Shown: positions 9,999 through 21,935, numbered from the stretch's first letter. The stretch is DNA of 64,000 nucleotides from Cercophora sp. LCS_1 (GCA_036250225.1 JAPZLL010000019.1:1-64000), one strand, 5' to 3'. The notes: generated by a model from the letters alone, not told the origin. Numbers and translations: made by a program.

Positions 9999-11911
9999 TC
10001 ATTGTGCGTGATCGGTGATGGCCACTTCCAACGTCCGCCCAAAGACTTGAGTTGGGCGTAAGTCCACATCGGCACGCCTGAAATAGCATCCCTCTTTGTG
10101 TCCCTCTTGGTTGTATCCGCCATTTTCGTCATCCTCATCACGCTCAATATCCTTCCAGTTGGCTAAACAAGCCCAGCAGAACTCGTGGTAGCATTGTGAA
10201 CCTGTTACTGTTAGTACTCATTCATCAACTGTTGATGATCGTGTCCGGATGTGCCCAGGCTGGCAAGGCGGTAATTAAGAGAGAGGAAGAAAAGAGGGAA
10301 AACTGACAAGTCACATGAAAACAACCATTCCCCTTTTGAATCCGCCACCCACATCCCTTACCAGGACACGCCTTTGTATTTTCCCTGATCCACTCCGCAT
10401 CACACGGTTCCATCCCGCAACCATTCCGATCATACTCCTCACAAGTCAACCCCTCGTGCCACGGCGTAGAGTGGGTAAAGCACATAATGTACCCGCACTC
10501 GTCGCATGTATACCGCGGGTCGATCGTATCGTCGCCGTCTGACTCGCGATCGCTGTCGACGAGTTGGCCGTTCGTGCAGCCCGGTCCTAGGCACCACCTG
10601 AATGTTGGATCGGATGACAAGTGATTGAGCGTGAGATACTTGTCGTACAAGGCAAAGGCGGCTGGGGTGGCGTAGGTGCGGATTTCCGAGCGGGCGAGGG
10701 GACGCCGACAGTTGTGATCGGGACAAGGGATGGTGGTCGCGGCTGTTCGACCGAGGGAGAGGCGGGATGTTATATGTTGTGAGAGACAGGAGGTGCAGAA
10801 AGTGATTGGGTGGTTGCATAAAAGACTAATCGGGTGGTGGTAGAGCTGGTGGACGAGGTCGGGACTGAACTCGTTTGTGATGGTGTCGAGCTCAGAGGAG
10901 GGTATAGAGACCAAGTCGTGGACTGTGTCGGCGCAGATGATGCAGGTTGTGGGTGTTGTTTTGCGGCAGAGAAGGCGCATGAAGATGGGGACTTTGTGGG
11001 TTTTGTTTTTATGTGTGACGGTGATGATGCGGATCGAGCCTGGGTTGAAGGGCGGGATCCGCCCGTTTTCGTCGGGGGTGGTGGTGGCAAGGCACGGGTT
11101 GAGGGGTGAGTGCATGAGGCCGTTGCGGTTGAGAGTTTGCCATAGAACCCCTGCGACACTGAGTGATCCAAGCACGCTGGGGTCGGTTATCGTCCTGAGG
11201 ACGTCGCGAAATATCAAGATTCGGCGGAAGCTGGGACGTTAGCCATACCTTCCCTGTGACTTGGAAGGGTAAGATAACCTACGTGTCCATGTACCACTGG
11301 ACATCCTTGACACCTGTGGCTCGGACGATACTCGCAAGGTTGGCCTCGTTGCCAAGTACCCCTGGGCAGCCTTCTGCACACTTGGGCGCAGGGCATTCGA
11401 TCCAACAACCAGAGGCGAGGTGGCACCACCAGTTGGCCAGCAAAGTGTTGGTGATCGACCGTCCATAACAATCCTTGCATATCGTACTTGCGCATCTAGC
11501 AATCAGTCCGCTCAGATGCATAAACTCGTCGGCTTCGTGGTCACCCTGTTGTTTGGTTCGAAGCTTGGGCATGGAGCAGACATCGCAAAGAGAGACTTGG
11601 AACCGGACTTCGGAGGTTTCCAGACTGTCCTTGAACCTTGCCGCTTGTTGGCGGTTCATGGGGACGTCGAGAAAATCCCTGGTCAGCGAGTTGGCGGAGC
11701 AGCGTAGAGGAAACTCGGACGGGTTGTCGTTCTCGGGGTGCTTGGTGGAAAACCCTCGTTGGATCAGTCGGTCGTAGATCATTCTTCGCGGTGTCAAGGT
11801 GGCTGTGTCGAGCAACTCTTTCATCGCGGCGACTTCATGTTTGAGCTGAGTATTTCTGAAGCGCAAATGAACCAGCTCTTTGCGCTCGGGGGAGGACAGT
11901 TCCCTTGCCAT
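9999..11911 (-). CDS. RBR-type E3 ubiquitin ligase (RING1-IBR-RING2)
   Basis: Three exons on the minus strand: 11911-11283, 11230-10308 and 10201-9999. Introns are 52 bp (GTAGGT...GGCTAAC...CCCAG) and 106 bp (GTCAGT...ACAG); the joined frame gives 584 residues. RING1 starts CIICADTV and continues through CNHPITFCTSC to IPCPDHNC. The IBR includes RWCLGPGC and CDECGYIMC with HST...C. RING2 is split by the second intron: CPGKGCGWRI, then GNGCFHVTC joined to SQCYHEFCWAC. The Cys in GNGCFH corresponds to the position of the catalytic Cys that forms the ubiquitin thioester in this class. The N-terminal 200 residues carry an extra Cys-rich block (DVCSMPKL...ICKDCYG...ECPAPKC), a possible additional zinc module. 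Substrates cannot be inferred. Confidence 0.87.
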
Positions 11912-12918
11912 GTTTGTGTCGGTGTGATTGGTGTTTGTCAGGTTGAAAGCTGCACTGGGACCTCAAGTCGTGATGTACAATAATAGGTAGGGGGAATGGG
12001 TGAGTGGAACAGAAAAGTTGGAAACTCGTGTGAGAGTGTCTGAGGGACGATTGAGCTTTAAGGGAGAAAAGCAGGTGCTTAGGTCATGAGCGTCGTGGGG
12101 AGTGTGAGGTCGTTGGGCCTTATATTTATTTCAAGGCCAGAGAAAAACGTTGGGCTTGTGGCGCTCATCCACAACGGGCGCCTTTGAAGCTTTTATCCAC
12201 ATCGTTTATAGTTAAGGTTGGTTCACCGTGGCGCTTTTATCTTCCTCATGGCAAACCTTACTGCGCCTCAAATTGTTCTTCACCAGCGAGGTAGTCATAG
12301 ATGCTTGACAGGCCACATCCAATCCCCCGCAGCCAACGCAAGCTAAGGAGGGGAAACAACATTGAGAGTAGCTTATTTGACGGAGCCCCACAGAAAGCTG
12401 TGAGAATTTGAGTGCTTGGGTACGGTGGGCATATTTTTGGCCCCCACATGGTTCCGTGTTACAACAGCCAGCGGGAACCAAGCGGCATTTATATTCATAG
12501 CCACCTCTGTTTCGAACAAACTCTCTCGCGGTTCGGCGTGTGTATTTTCTCCTTTGCTCCCATTCCAACAAACAACTGGTGTCTTGTTTGGATTCCGTTC
12601 TCTTGGAACCTTGAATGGTGGTCCATACTTGAGTATACGGGACACAGGATCACGGACTTTCAGTACTCACACCCCATCTTAGGGTTGAGTTAATTTTCAT
12701 TCGGAAGGATCCGTGGGCTCTTGGTGTTGCCACACATTGGCCAAGAGAGGGAAGAGCATGACCCACCAGAGCCCGCGATACCCGCACTCCCAGCTCGAAA
12801 CTTGGAAGTTGAATATTGTCGTGAGGCTCAGAGCGGGGTACGACACTGAGTAAAAAAGATATGATGGGGCAACACAATGCTGGTCTCAACATGAGCTCCA
12901 GATCGGCATCGGCATTAG
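11912..12918. other. Intergenic, upstream of the RBR gene
   Basis: Promoter and leader of the RBR gene at the left. The rest contains overlapping short frames without recognisable domains. Confidence 0.4.
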
Positions 12919-13096
12919 GTTCTAGCCAAGAGGCAGCTCTCACGTCTTGTTGTCGGCGTCTTCGGGACGGCTGGTCTTGCCATCGTGGCCCCTGCCGAGG
13001 AAAGGGGCTACTGCCAGAACGCCCCCGCATCCCGGCAGTGCTGGGGCAACTTTCGATGTTGACATCAACATCGATCCCACTGACACTTGGACCTGA
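12919..13096 (+). pseudogene. Laccase / multicopper oxidase N-terminal relic
   Basis: One frame carries a signal-peptide-like run (GVFGTAGLAIVAP) followed by CQNAPASRQCWGNF, the Cys-x6-Cys-Trp start that opens mature fungal laccases. One extra base near 13054 shifts the frame to DVDINIDPTDTW, again laccase-like (the usual FDI-T-D stretch), before a stop at 13094. No ATG lies in frame before the TAG at 12916, and no copper-binding region follows. This is a decayed N-terminal fragment. The match is by eye from a short region. Confidence 0.5.
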
Positions 13097-13360
13097 CACA
13101 CGTCCAAGACAAGCGTGTGCCGATTGGAGGGCGAGTGGGTTGGAGACGAGGGAGTCAGTTGCTGGATTTGGCTGGTCGGGGGGTTGCATGATGCATAGTT
13201 CCATGCTTAGCAGCGAAAGCCAGGGGCCAGGTTAGGTTAGATGCAGAGGAAATTTCCCAGCTCTCCAATTCCTCGTCAATCTCTCCATGTCCTCTCCTCG
13301 CACAAGCTTAACCCTGCGACACCGTAACCCGAAACAGCCACCCCACACGGTCTCCCTGAA

Positions 13361-14959
13361 GATTGCCCTGTCTGCAAGACCTTTGTTTCAGGGATGAAAT
13401 ATCTTTGTGTCAACGGAAAAGAAGGGGAAGATGACTCTTACGAAGGAGATGAGGAATTTGTGTGGTCATTCACAGATTCTCTACCATCGCTCCCGAATCT
13501 TACCTCGAGTGCAAGCCATGTCCTTGCTGCCGGTTGTTAGATCATTTGGTTGTCCGGTGGCCTTCCAAATAGCCTGAAGACGCTGCCACGTTAAGAGAGA
13601 TGAAGATGGAGTTCCAGGTTACTTACGTCCCCCGTACATGTAGGGCGCCAGGACCGCTTGGTGGGTTAGATCTTTGGCCATACGTCCGGGTGATTTAATG
13701 CGGCTCATCCTCGAATTTCGATTCTTCAAAACAATGGCACAGTACATGTAACTCCCCCTCCGTCCACAAACACGGCTGACAGGGCAGGTTTTCTCGAATT
13801 TTGACCCGCTTTCGACTGGGGACATTTCCAAACTCAATCGCGCGATGAGCACTTGTGTCCAAGGACACAGCCACTACCCCCCGGATGAAGAAGCGCCTGG
13901 TCCCCTCAGGCTTTTGGATGTAATGGCTGGCCACTCTATGAGGCTTGCAGCATAGAGTGAAAACCAGTCAAGTATGTCGCCCTGAGTTATTGCTAGGGCC
14001 CTCCGGAAGAGCGCCTCTATAAGCGTAGTAAGGACCATAGGACACTGTTAAGCAGCTTGCAGGTTAGGGAGAGTGGATTTGGGTTGGACGAGCTCCCTAA
14101 AACACTCAGAGATGCCGTTCAGGTCACACGGACCCTCAACATCCAATACATCTGGATTGATGCCCTCTGTATCGTCCAAGATGACTTTTCGGGATGGGAA
14201 CAAGAATCCGGACGAATGATGCATTATTACGGAAATTAGTACCTCGCCATTGTCCCAGTTCTCTCTGATTCCGCTACCTCTGAGATGAAGTACGACAATG
14301 CCAAGAAGCCATTTTGTCGCGTGTTCCGCAGGCCGATGGAGCAGGAAACCCCCACGGACCTCGCCCTAGCCGATTAAGAGCCTTGGGAACACGATCAGAT
14401 CATCAGACAGTCTGCTTCGGCTCGACGAGGTTGGACGTACCAAGAGATGATGACCTCGTCACGGATCCTTTTCATCTTTGGTTATTACACTACCTTGCGA
14501 TGTCGGATGGGGTATTGGGACAGCCTCAAAGGCTGGGAGCCACGCCCGCCCGCTAGGGACGGCTTCCTACGACTCCAAGATGTCAATCGGGGGGAGAATG
14601 TCGAACAGAGCTCCACGGAGTGGTGGCATGATATTGTTTACGACTTCACCGGACGAAGGCTGACACACGCAAGAGACCGACGGTTTGCCTTCTCGGGAAT
14701 CGCCGAGAGGTTTTCACAACTTTTCAACCGAGAAATCGTTGCAGGTCTCTGGAAGGACAGACTTGCCGAGGAGTTGGCTTCATGGGTGCCAATACCGTCG
14801 TATCGAAGAAGGGGCTCGATTGATACGCGGCCAGATGAACTGCACCGACTTCCCTCATGGACATGGCTTGGCATTGAGTGGCACAACAACAAAGCAAAGC
14901 CGTTTGATTTGATCAGCATTGAGACACTTTATGAGCCCCGCGCCGAGGTTGAGATCTAA
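13361..14959 (+). pseudogene. HET-domain pseudogene with several stops
   Basis: HET-type sequence spans the region. The N-terminal Cys block starts at 13361 (DCPVCKTF), followed by SSASHVLAAGC and a TAG at 13538. A stretch in another frame (MSTCVQGHSHYPP...LRLLDV, from 13845) is the pre-HET C-x-x-x-H / RLLDV segment. From about 13970 a single frame reads KYVALSYC, then TAG at 13994 where the HET motif has Trp, then TLRDAVQVTRTLNIQYIWID ALCIVQDD, TAG at 14237, TAA at 14375, and RRGWTYQEM onward to 14959. All four in-frame stops could arise from one CpA-to-TpA change (TGG to TAG, CAG to TAG, CAA to TAA), as repeat-induced point mutation would cause, although the original codons are inferred. 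The locus cannot make a full protein. Confidence 0.8.
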
Positions 14960-15452
14960 GGAGCAAAACCTAGGTCGTTCCAGCTCCGTATAGTGGGACA
15001 TGTATTGGGAAAAGCGCAGATACCAACTCTTCTTAATCCATCAAGACTATGCGTCAGAATCTAGGGTCCAAGAAGCCTAAAACTAGAGTTCCAGAGATTA
15101 GTATTTGATCGCTGTTGTTTCCGGGGACATGGCGATTACCGACCCTGCACCTGTGAGGGTGATCCGACAAATGCGGTCTCATTACTATCCCCGAATGCAT
15201 CAGCCGTGCTGATTGGAGTTGGCGAGCTTCGCGACATTTCGGGCAAGTATAGACCATATTCGCTTTTTCTCGTCATTCAACCCACTCGAGATCAAGGGCC
15301 GGGAGAGTCCAGGTACCGTCGAATTGGACAGCTGGCGATCGACTACTGGGACATGGTACATACATTTGAGAACACCCATAGTCATATAATGCATCGCGGG
15401 AAGGAAAGTATTCACTTGGCCTATTACGGTGTCAACGCTTTCTCCCAAGTTT

Positions 15453-15498
<46 letters not shown>

Positions 15499-15798
15499 CA
15501 TCCTGCAAAACCCAAATCATAGTAACCCACTAACACTAGGTAACCGATAAATATTGCCGACGGCACCTCGCGACATTCAAAGTTTTCACACTCAGAGCAA
15601 GAAGAACTGTGTTTCAAAGGCTTTGAGGGAAGGTTGGGAGGGGCTGAACCCTTATCCCTGTTTCCATGACGTGAGAGACGCGACCCACAAAAGCGGACAC
15701 CTGCCACGAAGCTCAAACCTTGTCATTTCACTTTACAAAACTCTGACTTTTTCCAAATCTAAATCTACGTGAACTTTCTCCTACAAAAAGTCATCAAA
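14960..15798. other. Intergenic with long poly-A tract
   Basis: No gene seen apart from the poly-A tract listed separately. The final 100 bases form the CAAA/TCATCAAA leader of the next gene. Confidence 0.4.
15454..15490. repeat. A(37) homopolymer
   Basis: Thirty-seven consecutive A residues. It could be a slippage-expanded tract or the tail of an old retroposed sequence; I see no reverse transcriptase or gene copy immediately upstream. Confidence 0.9.
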
Positions 15799-16679
15799 AT
15801 GCCCAGAATCAGGTGGCCACTCGGCACGAGGCGGCACACCAACAACGTCATCGCAGTCAAGGTTAGTCACACACGTCATCACACACATAGGGATCCATAA
15901 CACAAGTTGCGTCATTCCTCGAAGACTCATCACACCTAATTAGTTGAGAATGAAAGCTAACAACTACCTTACGTTTGCGGGGTCCCGTAAAGGAAACTTC
16001 CCCGAGTGCTCGCCCAGCTAAAGAACCACCCGCCAAAACCAGCAAGACGCGACGCTCCGACCAGGGCGTCGCGTCCACCCCAGACGACGACGATGACGAA
16101 CCCACCGCAAAGAAGCGCAAACACACCCCAACCACAAAGGAACCCAAATCTAAAGTCTTGGAAACCGAAAAGGCCAAGGTAACCACTCCCACAGCCAAAC
16201 AAACCAAAGCAGCCATCAAAGCAGCCGCAGCCGACCTCCTCGACGTCTCGGACGTCATCCAACTCCACGACGACGAACGAGTCCCGGTCTGGGACACATG
16301 CGACACCATCCGCCGCAAGATCCGCGCCCTGCTCGCCAAGGATGGTATCACGCAAGCCGCCTTCCTCCGCGCCATTGTGACGGCCGCATACGGCGAGGGC
16401 AGCACGAAAAAGATCCAGTCGACCTCGTTTAACAATTTCATGAAGCAAAAGGGTCCGTTGGCGGGGAATACTAACTGTGTGTACCATGCGGCGTATGTGT
16501 TTTTTGAGAAGATGCGGGTGAAGCAGGGCAAGAAGAAAACGGCCGATCGGGAGGTGATGGAGACGGTTTGGCCTGATGGGGTTGATACGAAGACGCAGTC
16601 GGGGAGGAAGGTTTATATTGGATCGGTGAATACGAGGTTAGGGATGGATAAGTATGGGAAGGTGAAGGTGATTCATTGA
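15799..16679 (+). CDS. DUF7726-like fungal protein
   Basis: Two exons, 15799-15861 and 15993-16679, joined by a 131-bp intron (GTTAGT donor, GCTAACA branch, AAAG acceptor) to give 249 residues. The N-terminal third is basic and low-complexity, with a KKRKH stretch that could act as a nuclear signal and an acidic DDDDDE run. The folded part (about 110-240) holds CDTIRRKIRALL, QAAFLRAI, FNNFMKQKGPLAG and YHAAYVFFEKMR, the helical pattern of a small fungal domain often annotated DUF7726, whose function is unknown; it resembles helix-turn-helix-like folds. The C-terminal VNTRLGMDKYGKV segment is also typical. The start is supported because the small first exon joins in frame. Confidence 0.65.
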
Positions 16680-17396
16680 GATTTTGGGGGGCTGGAGTTG
16701 ATTTAGATTGCGGTGCGGATATGATGACATGTTTGTAGTGAGTTCTTAGACTCAAATTTTGGCCGAATACTTATGTATCTAAATATGTAAACTGGTCGCT
16801 GCCGTGGTTAATAAACCTGATATTTGACCGTCTTCGCCTCCCAACGGGCGGCGGAACAAGCCGTGTTCGTGGCTGGGTAAGCCGCCAGAGACTGGTGCGG
16901 CGACCCAGAAAGACGGGAGATATGATCGGCGGTCGGAAACCCCTACAACTGTGGCCACTGGTTTTTGAACGTGTGCGTCGCGCATTGATCAGCACTGTCA
17001 CCCGCGTCAGCATCACCAGGCCATACGCCTAATTGGCCCGTTGTGCGCCACCTTTCATTCATTGGTCTGAATAACCGCTAGCAATGAGTCTATGCGGAGT
17101 AGGAAGAAGGGGGTCTGAAGGGGCTCAAGTAGGTAGGGAAGCACTCCCGAACAATGCCTATAAGCTTGTATATCACAGCTTCCTCAGCTGACAACCTTTC
17201 AAGATCAACCGCATGAACGAACGATGCTGCATACCACCCCCCCCCCCCCACTCGACAATTGCACTTGCAACCTCCTAGGTTCCAACGAACCGATCCTCTC
17301 AGCCTTGCGCAGTTTCTTCCTGGCGCCCTGCTTGTTGACCCAGGCTTCTTGCATCACACACCACCCCTGCCTTCAATCGTGCGACCACAAGAAATC
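16680..17396. other. Intergenic, no gene seen
   Basis: Contains a C(10) run near 17240 and CT-rich sequence directly before the ATG at 17397. Short frames lack recognisable domains. Confidence 0.4.
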
Positions 17397-19731
17397 ATGG
17401 AAGACAAAAGCCCAGTTCTAGCCTATCTTGAAATGGTCGCAAGGATGGAAACCGTTTTGCCCGGCTCCGGCTTCGGCGTGATCGAACCAAAATCGAAGAT
17501 TTACACCAGAGATATTTGCACGAGGAGCGCGTGAAGCCGCTTTGCGCAGAATGCTCGACCCTCGACTTCAGTGACATGGCTCACCCTACGCAGGAGGATA
17601 TCGACAACCTAGCAAGGGCAGGGGCAGGGCCAAATTCAGAAGTCCCCGCAATCCTCAAGTCGGCGCAAACCCGGTATATGAGAATTGTCCTGGCGTCAAT
17701 AGTCCAGGAGAATGCGAAAAAATGTCGACTGTGTTCAATCTGCTGGAACATGCTTCGAAAGGCCAACAATGCGGAGGAGCCACCAGTTGAAAGAGACGGG
17801 AAAGACACAACCTTTGTCATGAGAATTGAAAGTTTCGCTCGTGCTCTGTTTCCCATTGCGGAGGGGAATATTACCTGGAACATCCCCCGACTGTCGATTG
17901 CGCTGACGAAGAGCTACGAGATCACTGGGATGATCAAACAAGATGGCACTATCCTGGACACATTCCCAGACGCTATTCTCAGAAGCATGTTTTGCCTCCA
18001 AGCAATACATGCTCATCAACCATCAATTCGGGAAATCAGACCACTCACAGCTGGCGCGATCAGCTTGATTGCTTGACTCCGCCGCAGGAGGAAGATGCCG
18101 AGAAATGGGAGCAGCTAGGGAAGATGGACAGAATATACGGAGGAGCATTCATGACCTTGATTGCCGCAGGGGGCTGCGGTGTCCACGCTGGCCTCCCAGG
18201 AATGGGGGAACACAGCCGAATGCACTTCCAAGAGCAGGTTTTCGTGCCGCGCAAGAACGGAAACAACCTTACCCGAGATGTGGTCTTGATGGCAGCTTTG
18301 CGCCCTCAAAACCCTGCCAATGATCACTACTTGGAACGCACTTGGTGGAATACGAGGGGATGGTGTTGGCAAGAACGAGTCTTGTCTAAGAGGTGCCTGA
18401 TATTCACAGACGAGCAAGTGTATTGGGAGTGCAAAAAGGCAAGCTTCTGCGAGGAGTCTCACCATGATTTTATGGTGTACCCCGTCGCCCGAAATTCCCG
18501 CGAAGTCGCTTTATTACCGAACAACTACGAGGCACAACAGAAGAGTTTTCATACGACAGACGAATCTCCTACCATTCTACGGCGCTCCCTTTACGAAAGC
18601 ATGAGTAGCCACTACCCTCACTCGATTTTGCGATACAGCCCTCGGCAGCTTTCAAGGGAAAAGGACTATCTCCACGCACTCACGGGTGTATTGAACTCTT
18701 TGACGCAATCCTGGGGCGAGGAATTCTTCTGGGGTCTTCCGAAGTCAACATTTGAGCAACAGCTACCTTGGAGTGGTGGAGGGGGCGGCCAGCGAGTAGC
18801 CGTCCACATGTGTAAGGATTTTACTGGATCGTTCTGGGCTTTGCCCTTCCCGTCATGGTCGTGGCTCTCCACGAAAGGCCATGTTTGGATGCCAGTATCC
18901 GATGGAAAAGACTTCTTCCGTGTTCAAGCACCTGTCAATTCCGAACGGAGCTGTGCGGTTCTTTATGACAAACATCGACCAGAGGTTATTTGCTACGGTT
19001 TCGATCCAGAGGGTTTGTCGTACGACAAGAATAACGGATCTTGGACAGTCAAAGATTTCGCAGTAAGGCCGATGCATTCCATTCGTTCTATGAAGCCTGC
19101 TTGGGATGGCGAGGTCCCGCCGGCGCGCCTTCTCCCGAGCCCTTGGAGGCCAACAACTCGGTATTGGTGCAAATGGGCCCCGGGGGGTGAGCTTCTGGAA
19201 AGCTTTAGTAAACCTTCCGATCCCGCAGTAATTACTGCCGTCAAGGAATGGGAAGTTACAACCTCATTGGCTCTGTTTCAGCTTGACATTGACAAGCAAG
19301 AAGGGATCGAATTCAAGATGGGGGTCATGGACGGACCGCAAACGCTCGTGTTCTTCTGGGCCAGCTCAGCCACGCTCAGAGTTAGCTGGGAGCTGCGGAG
19401 GCCGTCGGAGCAGTTCCGGTTCAACCCTTCGGATCCGAGGGAACGGCATGGATTTCTGCAATGTCCGGCAATTTTAAACGCCGCTGGCCAGCCGATCGGA
19501 TACCTGAATCCAATGGAACAGGCGCTTTTCGAACCTTACAATGGAGGCAACAGGCCATTTGAGTTTGTCGTCATTGCTTCCTACCTCGGCTCGAAGGAAG
19601 ATACGAGAAAACTAGACGTGATGATGTTGGTGCGACAGGGTTTGGTGAAGAAACGAGTCACCATCGGATATGTCAACGAGAAAGATTGGGTAAAGGCCCA
19701 ACGAACGTGGAAACTGATTGCTCTCGGTTAA
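17397..19731 (+). CDS. HET-like protein with an apparently incomplete HET domain
   Basis: The C-terminal 1.7 kb is one open frame ending at 19731 with good HET-family signals: GKMDRIYGGAFMTLIAAGG, WWNTRGWCWQERVLS and LIFTDEQVYWECKKASFCE. The N-terminal part lies in two other frames: MEDKSPVLAYLEM from 17397, then CAECSTLDF...CRLCSICWNML, the Cys-rich N-terminal block of this family. Predicted introns of 74 bp (17436-17509) and 62 bp (17989-18050) restore one frame, but both donors (GTCGCA, GTTTTG) are poor. The joined product has WRDQLDCL where HET proteins have the WVDxLCI block and shows no ALSYxWG block. Either that block was deleted, or the gene is a recent pseudogene with frameshifts. 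The long uninterrupted 3' frame argues that any damage is young. Confidence 0.55.
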
Positions 19732-20909
19732 GGGTATGGCAAAGTTGTAATAGAAAGTGGTGAGAGCGCCAAAACGAGTGGCTTTGCGGTACCAGGCAGA
19801 TGGCTGAATCCCTATGCACCTTTTCCTATCATCCCACGATGGGTAGGGCCGCGGACTCGACATCCAGGTCTGTCTCTGGGTGACAGGTCTCTGCAAAAAG
19901 TGCGCCCATATGCGCAGCAGATGCCGGGCAGCAGGGGCACGACCCCGGGTGACGCTTGGCCGGGAAGCGCCGGTGGCTGTCCACGTAGGAAGGGCGAGGC
20001 TACATATTTGGAGGCACCGAGACGCCATGTTGGAGTCCATGCAGGTTACTGACGTCACCGAAGAAGACGACGCGTCGCGGTGGTGCGATTGCGAGGAGAA
20101 TTTGTAGCAATTCTTGGTTAGCATGACAAGGAACTAAGCCTCTTGTGGCAGTGGTGGGTGTTTCGATCACGCCCTCCGAAGAGAGCGAGCTCTCGAGCCG
20201 CCAAGGCGACGACATAGGAGTGCCATGGCTCTTTCGAGCTCTCATTCAAGTTCCTCGGAAACGGCTATCTCAAAGCCAAGATCCCAGAGAAGCAGATCTC
20301 GGCGCACCAAGGCAGGGCGAGCTCGAAGATTCCCATCCCGGATGCTTTCAAGTTCGTTGGCATCTTTCTCGCTCTGCAGATCAGGGAGAAGGAAGCATGA
20401 CCTCCGCTGCGGATGCCTACTCCTCCGCCTGGGGCGCCTTTCCCGCCGCGTGTCCGCCCCCGGTCGCCTCGGGAGACGTACTTTGAGTTGAATCTCCTGA
20501 TGGATCATTACAGGTCGGGTGGATGGTGAAGTGTGGGTGAGACAGGCTGGATGTACGACAGCACATGGGGCAGGGAATGATTTGGTCGAGATATGTCGGC
20601 TGGCGGGAGGGGTTTTTGTTTCTTAACCTCTCTAGTTTTTACCTCTCTCTTTCTTTTCCTTTTTATAAGCCTGACGGTGATAATTTCAGAAATAGTGTGC
20701 TATGTTGAGACTGTTCAAGTTCCGTTCGAGCGATGGCAGTTTACCCCAGTGCCCTTCCATTGGCTGACATGCATGATGAAGTAATCCAGGCAAGCCACTA
20801 TGGTTGGGCCACAACCCGATCTACCCCTCAATATTTGCCAAAACGCATTCGATCTTCCCTCTCATACAAATTGTCATGAGTCACAATAGCTATCACAATA
20901 GCTATCACG
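19732..20909. other. Intergenic, no gene seen
   Basis: Several overlapping short frames, basic and low-complexity. A near-perfect duplication of ATAGCTATCAC occurs just before the ATG at 20910. Confidence 0.4.
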
Positions 20910-21935
20910 ATGACCTCACATGCCAACACCCCACCAACGTTCTTCTTCGAGGACTTTGAGACCACCCAAGGAGCATGGGGAGTCCCGCCCTCCCGCCGGG
21001 TTCTACCCCCGGACTACGACTTCTTCGCGATCCCCGCTGAACTCCGACTGGAAATCTACTCCAACCTCCTGACCACATCGGACCACATCACCATCCAACC
21101 CGCCTTCCCAGATTCTGCTGCTATCACCGAGGGAGACCAACTCCCAGAGTTCAACGTCCGACGCTTGAAGCCATGCCAACCGCTCTGCCCCGCGATCCTC
21201 GCCACCAACAAGCAGATATTCAGCGAAGCCATCGCCATCCTCTATTCGTCCAACAAATTCCGCTTCCTCGATGCCATCGAGTTCAACTCTTCCCCCTACC
21301 ATAGCATAAAACACCGCGACTATACCATCCACTATCCCTTTGTCGTGCCGTTCCTCAACCAAATCGGACCCCGCGCACAGTTGATTCAACAACTCATGAT
21401 CACACTCCCGCAATACGACAACGCCCGCCACAAGACATGGTGTGCTGCAATCGAGACGATCCAGTCACGCTGTAATGCACTACGCGTCTTGGAATTTGTC
21501 CTCTCGGATATAGTATTGCAGAATCCCGAGGACTGGCGGATCAGAAGGTTCTTACTCGGCAAACGTGCGACAAATGCAAGACGGTACATCACTGAGCGAT
21601 TTCCGGACAAGGAGATCAGGGTTCACATCAAGTGCCCAGCGGCCAGGTTTCGCCCAGTCCCGGCGAAGCTGGCGGGACCGTCCGAGGCGCTCGATGCATC
21701 AGCGTTGTGGGATTATTTCCAGTGGGCTGGTGATCCTGATGTTTATCGTCATCGCTGGCCGTGGCCTGGAACAACGTTGCGCATTCCGGGGTGGACGTGG
21801 GAGTTTTTGGAACCAGACAGCCCTTTGTTTCATCAGCCTCATGTCGAGAGTGAGTTTCTGGAGTCCTGCTTCGGGTGGGGATCTGGGACAGTTTGGGTGG
21901 ATGTGAATGGATCTGATGATGGTGATGATGCGTAA
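20910..21935 (+). CDS. 2EXR/F-box-like domain protein
   Basis: A single-exon protein of 341 residues. The N-terminal segment DYDFFAIPAELRLEIYSNLL is the LP-x-E-[IL]R-x-x-I[YW] motif of the 2EXR family, an F-box-like module expanded in filamentous fungi. It is followed by LCPAILATNKQIFSEAIAILYSSNKF, the second family signature (L-x-x-N+QI-x-x-EA...LY..N.F). The rest is alpha/beta and ends in an acidic DDGDDA tail. F-box-like proteins may act as SCF ubiquitin-ligase adaptors, but no partner is known. Two related genes lie at 24.1 and possibly 25.8 kb, so this is part of a local cluster. Confidence 0.75.
   Translation: MTSHANTPPTFFFEDFETTQGAWGVPPSRRVLPPDYDFFAIPAELRLEIYSNLLTTSDHITIQPAFPDSAAITEGDQLPEFNVRRLKPCQPLCPAILATNKQIFSEAIAILYSSNKFRFLDAIEFNSSPYHSIKHRDYTIHYPFVVPFLNQIGPRAQLIQQLMITLPQYDNARHKTWCAAIETIQSRCNALRVLEFVLSDIVLQNPEDWRIRRFLLGKRATNARRYITERFPDKEIRVHIKCPAARFRPVPAKLAGPSEALDASALWDYFQWAGDPDVYRHRWPWPGTTLRIPGWTWEFLEPDSPLFHQPHVESEFLESCFGWGSGTVWVDVNGSDDGDDA

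Noticed and set aside
15454..15490. Poly-A(37) as the tail of a retrotransposon
   Set aside because: No reverse transcriptase, endonuclease or processed gene copy is visible upstream, and no target-site duplication was found; simple slippage is enough.
17389..19731. CRISPR array, insertion sequence or prophage
   Set aside because: Not expected in a fungal nuclear genome, and no direct-repeat/spacer pattern or transposase was seen anywhere in the window.
19880..20500. Basic low-complexity frames on both strands as genes
   Set aside because: No domain, no good start context, and the composition changes with each frame as expected for chance open frames in GC-rich DNA.
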